Source: Spirochaetaceae bacterium (GTDB lineage Bacteria > Spirochaetota > Spirochaetia > DSM-27196 > Salinispiraceae). From it: a stretch of DNA of 7,961 nucleotides. The notes beneath the pieces were generated by a model. That model had not been told where the DNA came from. It saw only the letters and a list, made by a program, of their open reading frames with translations, and did not search any database. Both the position numbers and the translations under genes were made by a program. The stretch covers positions 1 to 7,961 of the forward strand of contig SKVS01000285.1 of the NCBI GenBank assembly GCA_007129335.1. Direction: 5' to 3'. Shown in pieces: positions 1-6,502 of the stretch. Numbering within the stretch: the stretch's first letter is position 1; each line of letters opens with the position of its first letter.

Positions 1-8
1 AAAAGTTC

Positions 9-37
9 TTGACCAGTATCTAGGGATTCCGTATATT
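9..37 (+). promoter_or_regulatory. Sigma70-type promoter of groES
   Basis: A -35 box TTGACC (9-14, five of six consensus bases) and a -10 box TATATT (32-37, five of six) are separated by an ideal 17-base spacer. The predicted transcript would start near 44 and leave a leader of about 48 bases. No CIRCE element (TTAGCACTC-N9-GAGTGCTAA, the HrcA operator common on chaperonin genes) is visible in the 91 bases before the gene. Heat control therefore either acts elsewhere or uses another regulator. The call rests on sequence match only. Confidence 0.65.
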
Positions 38-91
38 TCGCACATACAAACAAGATATGCGCACAACTCATTCGCATCAGGAGGAGAACCT

Positions 92-358
92 ATGACAATT
101 AGACCCCTTGCAGACCGTGTACTGCTCAAACCAGAAGTAGCCGAAGAAAAAACCGCCAGCGGTCTTTTCATTCCCCAAACCGCCCAGGAAAAAACCCAGG
201 TTGCTGTGGTAAAAGCCGTAGGGGATGATACGGAAGCTATTAAGGTAAAGGTAGGGGACCGGGTAATGCACGACAAGTACGCCGGAACCCAGGTAAAAAT
301 TTCCGGTGAAGATCATTTGATTGTTCAAATGTCTGACATTATTGCGGTAGTAGAATAA
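92..358 (+). CDS. groES: Co-chaperonin GroES (short 88-residue form)
   Basis: This is the cytoplasmic heptameric lid of the GroEL folding chamber. The N-terminal TIRPLADRVLLKP, the mobile loop at about residues 17-33 with the GroEL-binding hydrophobic triplet in SGLFIP, the core motif VKVGDRV and the C-terminal SDIIAVVE are all typical of the family. An SD site AGGAGG (79-84) lies 7 bases before the ATG, which fixes the start. The protein is about nine residues shorter than E. coli GroES (97). Most of the loss falls in the roof hairpin: only nine residues separate AVG from the next VGD, against sixteen in E. coli by recalled alignment. The gene is monocistronic: a terminator follows at once, and groEL is not downstream. 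Separate groES and groEL genes are known in Treponema and Borrelia, which supports a spirochaete host. Confidence 0.97.
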   Translation: MTIRPLADRVLLKPEVAEEKTASGLFIPQTAQEKTQVAVVKAVGDDTEAIKVKVGDRVMHDKYAGTQVKISGEDHLIVQMSDIIAVVE

Positions 359-377
359 AAAAAACCGTAACTTCCCC

Positions 378-406
378 AGGGGCTGCCTTTATAGGCAGCC
401 CTTTTC
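378..406 (+). terminator. Intrinsic terminator after groES
   Basis: An eight-base perfect GC-rich stem, GGGCTGCC (380-387) with GGCAGCCC (394-401), encloses the loop TTTATA and is followed by TTTTCTGTTT. A G-U and an A-U pair can extend the base of the stem to ten pairs. It begins about 20 bases after the groES stop and closes that transcript. The next gene, at 423, therefore needs its own promoter or some read-through. Confidence 0.9.
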
Positions 407-416
407 TGTTTACTAT
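388..416 (+). promoter_or_regulatory. Weak candidate promoter, possibly leaderless, for the M15 lipoprotein gene
   Basis: A -10-like box TACTAT (411-416) has T, A and final T at the three key positions. It lies exactly 6 bases before the ATG at 423, so transcription would start at or next to the start codon. A possible -35, TTTATA (388-393, four of six bases), lies 17 bases upstream inside the loop of the groES terminator. No SD-like sequence is present before this ATG. Both boxes are weak, so the call is tentative. Confidence 0.3.
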
Positions 417-422
417 ACAGTA

Positions 423-1292
423 ATGAAAATCAGGAAATCTCATGACACCAGGAAGCCTCTTCTCCTCCCCGTTCTTTTCTTCATAATTACTCTTGTTACA
501 GGATTTACTATGAGCTGCAGGAATGCCGACTTACCAGAGCAAAACAATGGACCGGTAATACCAAGACCCTCGGGCACCTTGCCCGGCACCCCCCAACCCC
601 CGGTTTGGCTGGGAACCCGTCCCCTCCAAAAAGATGCACAAGGAACCATACTCCCGGTCCAGACCCCTTTGGAACTCCAGAACCGCAGGTTTTCCCTTCC
701 AGGCCCCCTCCCCCCTCCGGATAGCCTCGAGTTTAGCGCTACCTACGGTCCGGTTACCGAAGAAATCCTGGCCCGCTCTACCTACATCCCCGAATGCCCG
801 GTAACTCCCGATGAACTGTCCTACCTGACACAGACATACTGGGGATTCGACAACCGCCCCCATACAGGGGAAATGATTGTCCATGCCAGCGTAGCGACCG
901 ATGTCATACAAGTCTTTGAGCAGTTGTACAAAGCACGATTTCCTCTGGAAGAAATGCGAATTATTACCAAGGAAGATCTGGAAGCCGAACCTACCGGAGA
1001 CGGTAACGTGACTACCTGTTTCGTTTGCCGTCCTGCAGTCGGACTGAACCGATGGTCCGAACACGCCTATGGTCTGGCAATAGACATTAACCCCTTTCAA
1101 AATCCCTATATCCGAGGAGACCTGGTTCTCCCCGAACTAGCTCGATCGTATACGAATCGAGAATGGATCCGCCCAGGAATGATCTTTCCTGATGACATTG
1201 TGGTACGCAGTTTTCGTCAGATCGGTTGGTACTGGGGTGGTGATTGGGAGTCCCTGCTGGATATTATGCACTTTTCTCTCCGGGATCGATAA
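423..1292 (+). CDS. Lipoprotein M15-family zinc peptidase (D-Ala-D-Ala carboxypeptidase / L-Ala-D-Glu endopeptidase type)
   Basis: This is a probable peptidoglycan or muropeptide hydrolase anchored in the cell envelope. Residues 1-32 form a lipoprotein signal: basic start, hydrophobic stretch at about 12-28, then TMSC with the likely lipidated Cys32. A proline-rich low-complexity linker follows (about 40-100). The catalytic domain occupies about 120-289. SEHAYGLAIDINP supplies zinc ligands His214 and Asp221, and the C-terminal DIMHF supplies Asp280 as the probable catalytic base and His283 as the third ligand. That is the full M15 set (HxxxxxxD, then D/ExxH), so it should be active. The substrate, cell-wall stem peptide or free peptide, cannot be read from sequence. 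No SD precedes the ATG, yet a downstream start would lose the signal peptide, so this start is preferred. No terminator is seen after the stop, so read-through into the S51 gene is possible. Confidence 0.88.
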   Translation: MKIRKSHDTRKPLLLPVLFFIITLVTGFTMSCRNADLPEQNNGPVIPRPSGTLPGTPQPPVWLGTRPLQKDAQGTILPVQTPLELQNRRFSLPGPLPPPDSLEFSATYGPVTEEILARSTYIPECPVTPDELSYLTQTYWGFDNRPHTGEMIVHASVATDVIQVFEQLYKARFPLEEMRIITKEDLEAEPTGDGNVTTCFVCRPAVGLNRWSEHAYGLAIDINPFQNPYIRGDLVLPELARSYTNREWIRPGMIFPDDIVVRSFRQIGWYWGGDWESLLDIMHFSLRDR

Positions 1293-1323
1293 TAAATATA
1301 CGGCATAGTCTGAACTTCCAGGG

Positions 1324-1353
1324 TTGACAAATTTTCCCCGTAACACAGACAAT
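1324..1353 (+). promoter_or_regulatory. Candidate promoter for the S51-sensor operon
   Basis: A perfect -35 consensus TTGACA (1324-1329) is followed after 18 bases by GACAAT (1348-1353, four of six -10 bases including the conserved A and final T). The -10-like box ends exactly 6 bases before the ATG at 1360, so the transcript may start on the start codon. The TTG of the -35 box is also the first codon of a longer in-frame reading of the next gene. If the promoter is real, that longer start cannot be used from this transcript. Confidence 0.45.
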
Positions 1354-1359
1354 GGACCC

Positions 1360-2496
1360 ATGAAACAGGAAAAAACAGGACCTCTCTTCATTGTAGGTGG
1401 AGCTGATAACGCCAGGGATATTTACGAACACTTTGTCAGAGCATGTTCATCCAAAAACGAGAAGCCAACCCTGGGGATTATCTCTACCGCCAGTGAACTA
1501 CCCCGGGAAAGCTACGAGAAAATTTCCAAACGCCTTTCCTCTGCCGGAGCGGGTAAAATCATCCACCTGCCCTTATCGAGCCTCGATGAATCGCTGAAAG
1601 GAAAGGAAAATGACCCGGAAGTAGCCCGGACCATATCCGGCTGCCAGGGTATTTGGTTTACCGGGGGCGATCAGAGCCGGACCTATACGTGTTTGGTACC
1701 CGAAGGAAAGAAATCCCTGTGCCTCCAGGCCTTATGGACCCTTTACGAACAAGGGGGAGCCCTGGGGGGAACCAGTGCCGGTGCAGCCATTATGTCCGAC
1801 CCCATGATGTACGGAGGTACAAGCCTTGGGTGCTTCGGTGGGATTCCCGGACAGGAGGAACTTCAGATCGGACCGGGCCTGGGGTTTTATCCCGATGGCC
1901 TGGTGGATCAGCATTTCGATGCCCGGGGAAGATTGGTACGCCTTTGCACAGCTCTGAAAAAAACCGGCCACACCATAGGCTTTGGGGTAAGCGAGGATAC
2001 GGCTATGATAGTAAACGGGCCAAAAATTCAGGTTGCAGGAAAGGGTGGTGTTTATATTGTACGGGTTCTGGATGAGGGGCCCTATCCCTACGAACTATCG
2101 TATATTGAGCCGGGAGATGAATACAATCGGGACACCGACCTGTGCAGTTTTCCCCAGAAGAATGAAACCTGGGGAGACGAGAGCCTGGATACCCATAGAC
2201 CAGTCGCTTCAGGAGTGCTTTCTCCCCATGGAACATTGCGGGACTTTTTGGGCAGGGAACTCCTGGATAATGATTTCGACAATCTCTGGAAACAGGGAGA
2301 TCTTGGTTATGTAAGGAGCTTCCTCGTGGGTGACGGAGGAACGGGGAAACCAGAACAACCCATGCCGGGATTCGAACTGCGGTTTTACAACAATATCAAA
2401 ACAAGCCGGGGGTACTACAGCAGCGAGGGTTCTATAAGCTTTCAAAAAGTTGGATTCTCCTTCCATCCTGTAACCCTGACTCCCAACAACCCGTGA
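1360..2496 (+). CDS. Cyanophycinase-like peptidase S51 protein with C-terminal extension
   Basis: This is a class I glutamine amidotransferase-fold serine hydrolase. Cyanophycinases cut the storage polymer cyanophycin into beta-Asp-Arg dipeptides. Counting from the ATG at 1360: FTGGDQ (about 100-105), the nucleophile elbow GTSAGA with Ser139, DQHF with His185 followed by Arg189, Arg191 and Arg194, and Glu212 in SEDTA. The spacing His to Arg +4, +6, +9 and His to Glu +27 matches what I recall for Synechocystis CphB (His174, Arg178/180/183, Glu201), so catalytic and substrate-pocket residues look complete. There is no signal peptide, so it is cytoplasmic. The 378 residues exceed CphB (about 271); roughly the last 100-120 are an extension I do not recognise. 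A TTG at 1324 could add 12 residues, but it lies in a -35 consensus and the ATG suits the family better. The stop overlaps the next start (GTGA, 2493-2496). Alternative: another S51 isoaspartyl peptidase. Confidence 0.85.
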   Translation: MKQEKTGPLFIVGGADNARDIYEHFVRACSSKNEKPTLGIISTASELPRESYEKISKRLSSAGAGKIIHLPLSSLDESLKGKENDPEVARTISGCQGIWFTGGDQSRTYTCLVPEGKKSLCLQALWTLYEQGGALGGTSAGAAIMSDPMMYGGTSLGCFGGIPGQEELQIGPGLGFYPDGLVDQHFDARGRLVRLCTALKKTGHTIGFGVSEDTAMIVNGPKIQVAGKGGVYIVRVLDEGPYPYELSYIEPGDEYNRDTDLCSFPQKNETWGDESLDTHRPVASGVLSPHGTLRDFLGRELLDNDFDNLWKQGDLGYVRSFLVGDGGTGKPEQPMPGFELRFYNNIKTSRGYYSSEGSISFQKVGFSFHPVTLTPNNP

Positions 2497-5400
2497 TAAA
2501 ACGACTGGGCATTCTTGCTATCCTTCTCATCCATACCTCCAGCGGGCTTTGGTCCCATACAGGTCCGTCATTCAGCAGAATAGGTCTGGAAGACGGTCTT
2601 TCCCATAGCCGGATCTACGCTCTTTTGGAAGACAATATTGGATACCTTTGGGTGGGTACATCGAACGGACTCAATCGGTACGACGGAAAAACAGTCCGCC
2701 AATTCAAACACCGGGACAATGACCCCACCAGTCTTCCGGATAATTATGTTACCAGTCTTGTCCAGGATCATACAGGGCTTATTTGGGTAGGTACCAATGG
2801 CGGAGGTATCGGCATTCTGGATCCCTACGGAGGGACCTTTGCTGTTTTGAATTCCCACAGCTCCACCACCGGGCTGGTCCTCTCGGATGACAGGGTATGG
2901 GGACTCATGGAAGACCGGGATGGGGCCATGTGGGTCGGCACGAGTCAGGGGGGAATTATGCGGATTTCCCCGGATCGCCGGTCCCTGACAACCTATACCC
3001 AGTCCAGTTCTGACAGCAGGGACGGACTGACCCACAACAATGTGTGGCCGATTGTTCAGGATGTAAATGGGGATATCTGGATTGGCACCGATGGTGGCGG
3101 CCTGAACAGGTTCATTCCTTCCCAGAACAGGTTCATTCACTATACCCACGATCCACAGAACAACCGGTCCATTTCCAGCAACGATATTTTCTCCCTTTAC
3201 CTGGATCGGTCAGGCACCCTCTGGATTGGAACCGCAGGAGGGGGACTAAACCGCTTTGAACGTTCAACCGGCCAGTTTCATCGGTACGTCCACCAAGGGG
3301 ACGATGAAAAGAGTCTGAGCAACAATACGGTCCGTTCCATGCTGGAAGACAGCTCGGGAAACTTTTGGATCGGTACAACCGATGGCCTTAACAAGATGAA
3401 CCGGTACGATGGGAGCTTCACCCGTATTTTCCATAATCCCAACGATCGCAGATCCTTGAGCAATTCCAGAATCCATACCATTATTGAGGACTCAAGTGAA
3501 ATAGTCTGGATAGGCACCCGGGATGGATTGAACCGGTATATTCAACCGGTATTCACTCCGGAGCGGTTTGGAGGCACCGAACGGGACATTCCCTTACGCA
3601 ATGATGTCAGGTCAATCCTTCCGGGAAACCGGGGAATGTTCGTCGGGAGCTTCCAGGGCATTCATTACTCTGCTGAAAATGGTACCTTATACCCAATACT
3701 GGAACAGGGAATAGGATACGATATGGCCTTTCTCGGTTCTACCCTTGCAGCAGGCACCGACCGGGGACTATTCCTGATCGATCCGACAGATCTCCAGAAT
3801 CCCCGCATAGACCTTTTGACCGAAGGTATTATTACGGTACTCCATGTAGATGTGGATGGCATACTGTGGATGGGTTCGGAAAACCGGGGTCTTGGCCGGT
3901 ATAATCCCACGGTTGGAACTATTCGATGGCTCGATCCCGAATCGCCCAGCCCTACCCGTATTGCCAGCTGGGCTGTACACCATATTGCGGATTTCAATAC
4001 GGACCACATAATTCTGGGACTCCGGGGAGAGCCGGCCCAGCTGATTCACCGAAGAACCCTGGAGTTTACCCCGGTTGTACCCGGGGAATTTGCCTTCCAG
4101 GCATCGGTACTGGCTGCCCAACCCGACGGAACCTGGTGGTTCGCTCCTGAACAGGGGGGACTTGTCCATTGGAATCCCCGGGATATGGTGTTTACCCGTT
4201 TTACCGAACGGCAGGGCCTTCCCTCGGACCTTATAAAATCCCTTGCCCTTGACCACAGAGACAGCCTGTGGTTTTCAACTATTCGGGGTATTGGCCGGCT
4301 CCGCCTGGGCGACAATTTTATTACCTCGTTCGGATTAGAAGACGGTTTACCCGGATTAATCTACAATCCCCTCGCTGTAGCAAAAGACCACAGGGGAATG
4401 CTCCTGTTCGGGTCGACCGAAGGAATTGCCCGGGTTGATCCGTCCCAGGTCAGAGACAGAATAACCAACCCCCGATTAGCCATTGAAATATTTGATACCC
4501 TGGATAGGGAATCGAACTTGTACCGGCCCGGCCAAGAGGTAGTACTCGAACCGGGTAACCGTATCCTTGTATTACGGCTGACAGCCTTCGACTACCTCCA
4601 ACCGGACTCTATTCGGTATAGCTACCGCTTTACTCACCAGAACGACTGGACTGAAATTGGATCAACGGGGGAACTGCTTTTTTCCAACCTCTCTCCCGGT
4701 ACCCATAAAATCCAGCTGAGATCCTCAAATCCCGGGGGTGTTTGGGCATACCCACCGGAAGAAGTAACTATTCTTGTTCGCTACCCCTTTTTCCTGCAGT
4801 GGTACATGCTTAGCCTGTACGGAGTGTTCTTTGTTTCGGGGGTGTACACCATTATCTATATTCGGGGAAGACAGCATAAAAGAATTATTCGGGAACAAGA
4901 GGCAGTGGTCCAGGAAAGAACGAAAGAACTGCTCCAGGCAAAGGATGACCTGGAAGGGGTGCTTCAGAAGAAATCCCGGTTCTTCATTAATCTTGCCCAC
5001 GAAACCAAAACTCCCCTGACCTTTATACAAAATTACCTGGATCGCTATATTGAAACCCACCCCCGGGATGGAGATTTACTCATTGTAAAAGACAATGTGG
5101 ATAAACTCGTCCGGGACATGGTGAACTATTTGGACACCGAAAAAATCCGGAAAAATTCCGATTATTACAACCACGACCAGGTCGTGGATTTGAACCGAAT
5201 CATAATGCCGAAACTGCCTATTCTTACCGAGTCAGCCCGATTGTACGACCTAAAACTCCAGGTAGACTGCCAGGAGGATTTACCAATTGCAGGAGATCCT
5301 CTGGCAGTGGAACGGGTGGTCAACAATCTGGTAGACAATGCAATAAAGTACAACCGCCGGGGTGGGGAGCTGACAATCGAAGGTAAGCATGTGCCTGCAG

Positions 5401-6437
5401 GAATTCAGTTCACGGTCCGGGACACGGGTCCCGGAATTGGATCGGATCAACTGGAATCCCTGTGTGATCCCTTTTTCCAACTGAGCCATCCCAAACAGCA
5501 TCTGCAGGGGATTGGCATGGGACTGTACATCGTTCGAACTATTCTGGAATCCATGGGAACCACCCTGGACATTCGATCTACCCCGGGCGAAGGCAGCTGT
5601 TTCACCGTAGTATTTCCCCGGGCAGGACAACAATCTTCTCAGGAAAACCCAGGCGAAGAAGACTGGACCCCGGTCTCTGAAGCTCCGGCTAGCCGGAACA
5701 GACCCTACCGATTCCGTATGCCCCCTCCTCCCAAGCCGGAAAACACCCCAATGGATCCAGACAGGTTAACCTTGTTGCTTGTGGATGATGATACAGATAT
5801 GCTGCGCTTTCTTGGTCAGAGCCTGGGGCAACGGTTTAATCTTTTCTTTGCCACTTCGGGGGAAGAAGTCCTGGATATTATGGATTCCCTTCCCCTGCCG
5901 GACATGGTCGTATCGGATATTATGATGGATGGCATGAACGGACACGAACTGCTTGAGCGGCTGCAAACCACCGAATGGCGTTCGGTTCCCTTTATTTTCC
6001 TGTCCGCCAAGGGGGATCAGGAAGAATTTTTCCAGAGTTTCAACCAAGGGGCCATGGACTTCATTCCCAAACCATTCCGAGCCAAGGATCTGATCGGCAG
6101 AATTGAGGCCAGGCTTTCGGGACAGGAGCGAAGAAGATCCATGCTCATAGAAAGCGTCCAGCAAAGAATTGCTGAAAGCTTAAAGCCCCTGCGCACCGCC
6201 CGGGACCTTTATCAGGACAAGGTCAGCAAACGATCCCAAATGCACCAGATCCTGGATACCTCCCCTCGAGAACAGGAAATTCTGGAACTCCTTGTACAGG
6301 GAAAACTGAATAAGGAAATTGGGGCAGAGCTGGGTATTTCGGTTCGAACCGTGGAAAAACATATTGCGAACCTGTACAAAAAAGCGGGAGTTCAGAACAA
6401 GGTTGAATTAGTCAACAAGGTACTGAAAATGGATTGA
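2493..6437 (+). CDS. Hybrid two-component sensor-regulator: two propellers, Y_Y_Y, histidine kinase, receiver, LuxR-type HTH
   Basis: This 1314-residue protein carries a whole signalling pathway. A signal peptide (about 1-21) exports the sensor half. Fourteen Reg_prop-type repeats follow, with WxGT-like cores near 53, 97, 146, 195, 243, 291, 338, 381, 418, 458, 505, 547, 592 and 636, giving two seven-bladed propellers. A Y_Y_Y domain (about 690-765), a membrane helix (about 769-790) and a coiled linker lead to the kinase: His836 in HETKTP with ExxT, N-box Asn949, DTGPGI (977-982), GIGMGL (1006-1011). A Pro-rich linker (about 1044-1090) precedes the receiver: acidic cluster 1098-1100, phospho-acceptor Asp1142, Ser1171, Lys1193. 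A LuxR/NarL HTH (about 1257-1307) ends it. All key residues are present. The GTG start overlaps the S51 stop and has no SD, so translation is probably coupled. The domain order is that of HTCS regulators, whose output is normally AraC-type. The ligand is unknown; relatives often sense oligosaccharides. Confidence 0.93.
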   Translation: MIKRLGILAILLIHTSSGLWSHTGPSFSRIGLEDGLSHSRIYALLEDNIGYLWVGTSNGLNRYDGKTVRQFKHRDNDPTSLPDNYVTSLVQDHTGLIWVGTNGGGIGILDPYGGTFAVLNSHSSTTGLVLSDDRVWGLMEDRDGAMWVGTSQGGIMRISPDRRSLTTYTQSSSDSRDGLTHNNVWPIVQDVNGDIWIGTDGGGLNRFIPSQNRFIHYTHDPQNNRSISSNDIFSLYLDRSGTLWIGTAGGGLNRFERSTGQFHRYVHQGDDEKSLSNNTVRSMLEDSSGNFWIGTTDGLNKMNRYDGSFTRIFHNPNDRRSLSNSRIHTIIEDSSEIVWIGTRDGLNRYIQPVFTPERFGGTERDIPLRNDVRSILPGNRGMFVGSFQGIHYSAENGTLYPILEQGIGYDMAFLGSTLAAGTDRGLFLIDPTDLQNPRIDLLTEGIITVLHVDVDGILWMGSENRGLGRYNPTVGTIRWLDPESPSPTRIASWAVHHIADFNTDHIILGLRGEPAQLIHRRTLEFTPVVPGEFAFQASVLAAQPDGTWWFAPEQGGLVHWNPRDMVFTRFTERQGLPSDLIKSLALDHRDSLWFSTIRGIGRLRLGDNFITSFGLEDGLPGLIYNPLAVAKDHRGMLLFGSTEGIARVDPSQVRDRITNPRLAIEIFDTLDRESNLYRPGQEVVLEPGNRILVLRLTAFDYLQPDSIRYSYRFTHQNDWTEIGSTGELLFSNLSPGTHKIQLRSSNPGGVWAYPPEEVTILVRYPFFLQWYMLSLYGVFFVSGVYTIIYIRGRQHKRIIREQEAVVQERTKELLQAKDDLEGVLQKKSRFFINLAHETKTPLTFIQNYLDRYIETHPRDGDLLIVKDNVDKLVRDMVNYLDTEKIRKNSDYYNHDQVVDLNRIIMPKLPILTESARLYDLKLQVDCQEDLPIAGDPLAVERVVNNLVDNAIKYNRRGGELTIEGKHVPAGIQFTVRDTGPGIGSDQLESLCDPFFQLSHPKQHLQGIGMGLYIVRTILESMGTTLDIRSTPGEGSCFTVVFPRAGQQSSQENPGEEDWTPVSEAPASRNRPYRFRMPPPPKPENTPMDPDRLTLLLVDDDTDMLRFLGQSLGQRFNLFFATSGEEVLDIMDSLPLPDMVVSDIMMDGMNGHELLERLQTTEWRSVPFIFLSAKGDQEEFFQSFNQGAMDFIPKPFRAKDLIGRIEARLSGQERRRSMLIESVQQRIAESLKPLRTARDLYQDKVSKRSQMHQILDTSPREQEILELLVQGKLNKEIGAELGISVRTVEKHIANLYKKAGVQNKVELVNKVLKMD
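3104..3138 (+). repeat. 14-base direct repeat inside the propeller coding region
   Basis: GAACAGGTTCATTC occurs at 3104-3117 and 3125-3138, a 21-base period equal to seven codons. It encodes NRFI twice in LNRFIPSQNRFIHY, at the boundary between the fourth and fifth propeller repeats. It keeps the reading frame. Part of the identity is explained by the family pattern, in which two aromatic strands flank a short turn. Confidence 0.6.
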
Positions 6438-6440
6438 CCA

Positions 6441-6493
6441 GAAGGGGCCTTCGTCACTACTGTTCCAAGGTAGAGCACTGATGTGCGAAGGAG
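6441..6493 (+). promoter_or_regulatory. Possible SD-masking RNA hairpin before the aldo/keto reductase gene
   Basis: CCTTCG-T-CAC (6448-6457) can pair with GTG-CGAAGG (6483-6491), nine pairs with one bulged base. The second arm includes the first four bases of the SD site AAGGAG (6488-6493). A competing short hairpin, GAAG (6441-6444) with CTTC (6449-6452), would free the SD arm. No U-tract follows, so it is not a terminator. The whole gap between the sensor stop and the next start is 65 bases. The pairing is visible in the sequence; a regulatory role is inference. Confidence 0.3.
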
Positions 6494-6502
6494 AACCGCT
6501 TT

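Noticed and set aside
39..78. Repeated CGCA-type words (TTCGCACA, TGCGCACA, TTCGCATC) in the groES leader
   Set aside because: Spacing is irregular, there is no inverted symmetry and no match to CIRCE or another heat-shock operator that I know.
531..1100. A 189-codon open frame on the - strand opposite the M15 gene
   Set aside because: The + strand frame has a signal peptide and a full M15 zinc site. The reverse frame has no recognisable domain or SD and is explained as an overlap of coding bias.
1293..1323. AT-rich gap after the M15 gene
   Set aside because: No hairpin with a T-run and no separate promoter boxes apart from those listed at 1324-1353.
1324..1359. Longer S51 start at TTG 1324
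   Set aside because: The 12 extra residues do not look like family sequence, there is no SD, and the TTG is part of a perfect -35 consensus. The ATG at 1360 is preferred, though the longer form is not excluded.
2568..3149. A 193-codon open frame on the - strand opposite the propeller region
   Set aside because: It mirrors the repeated propeller codons, which yields repeated Gly/Pro/Ile-rich translation; there is no start signal or domain.
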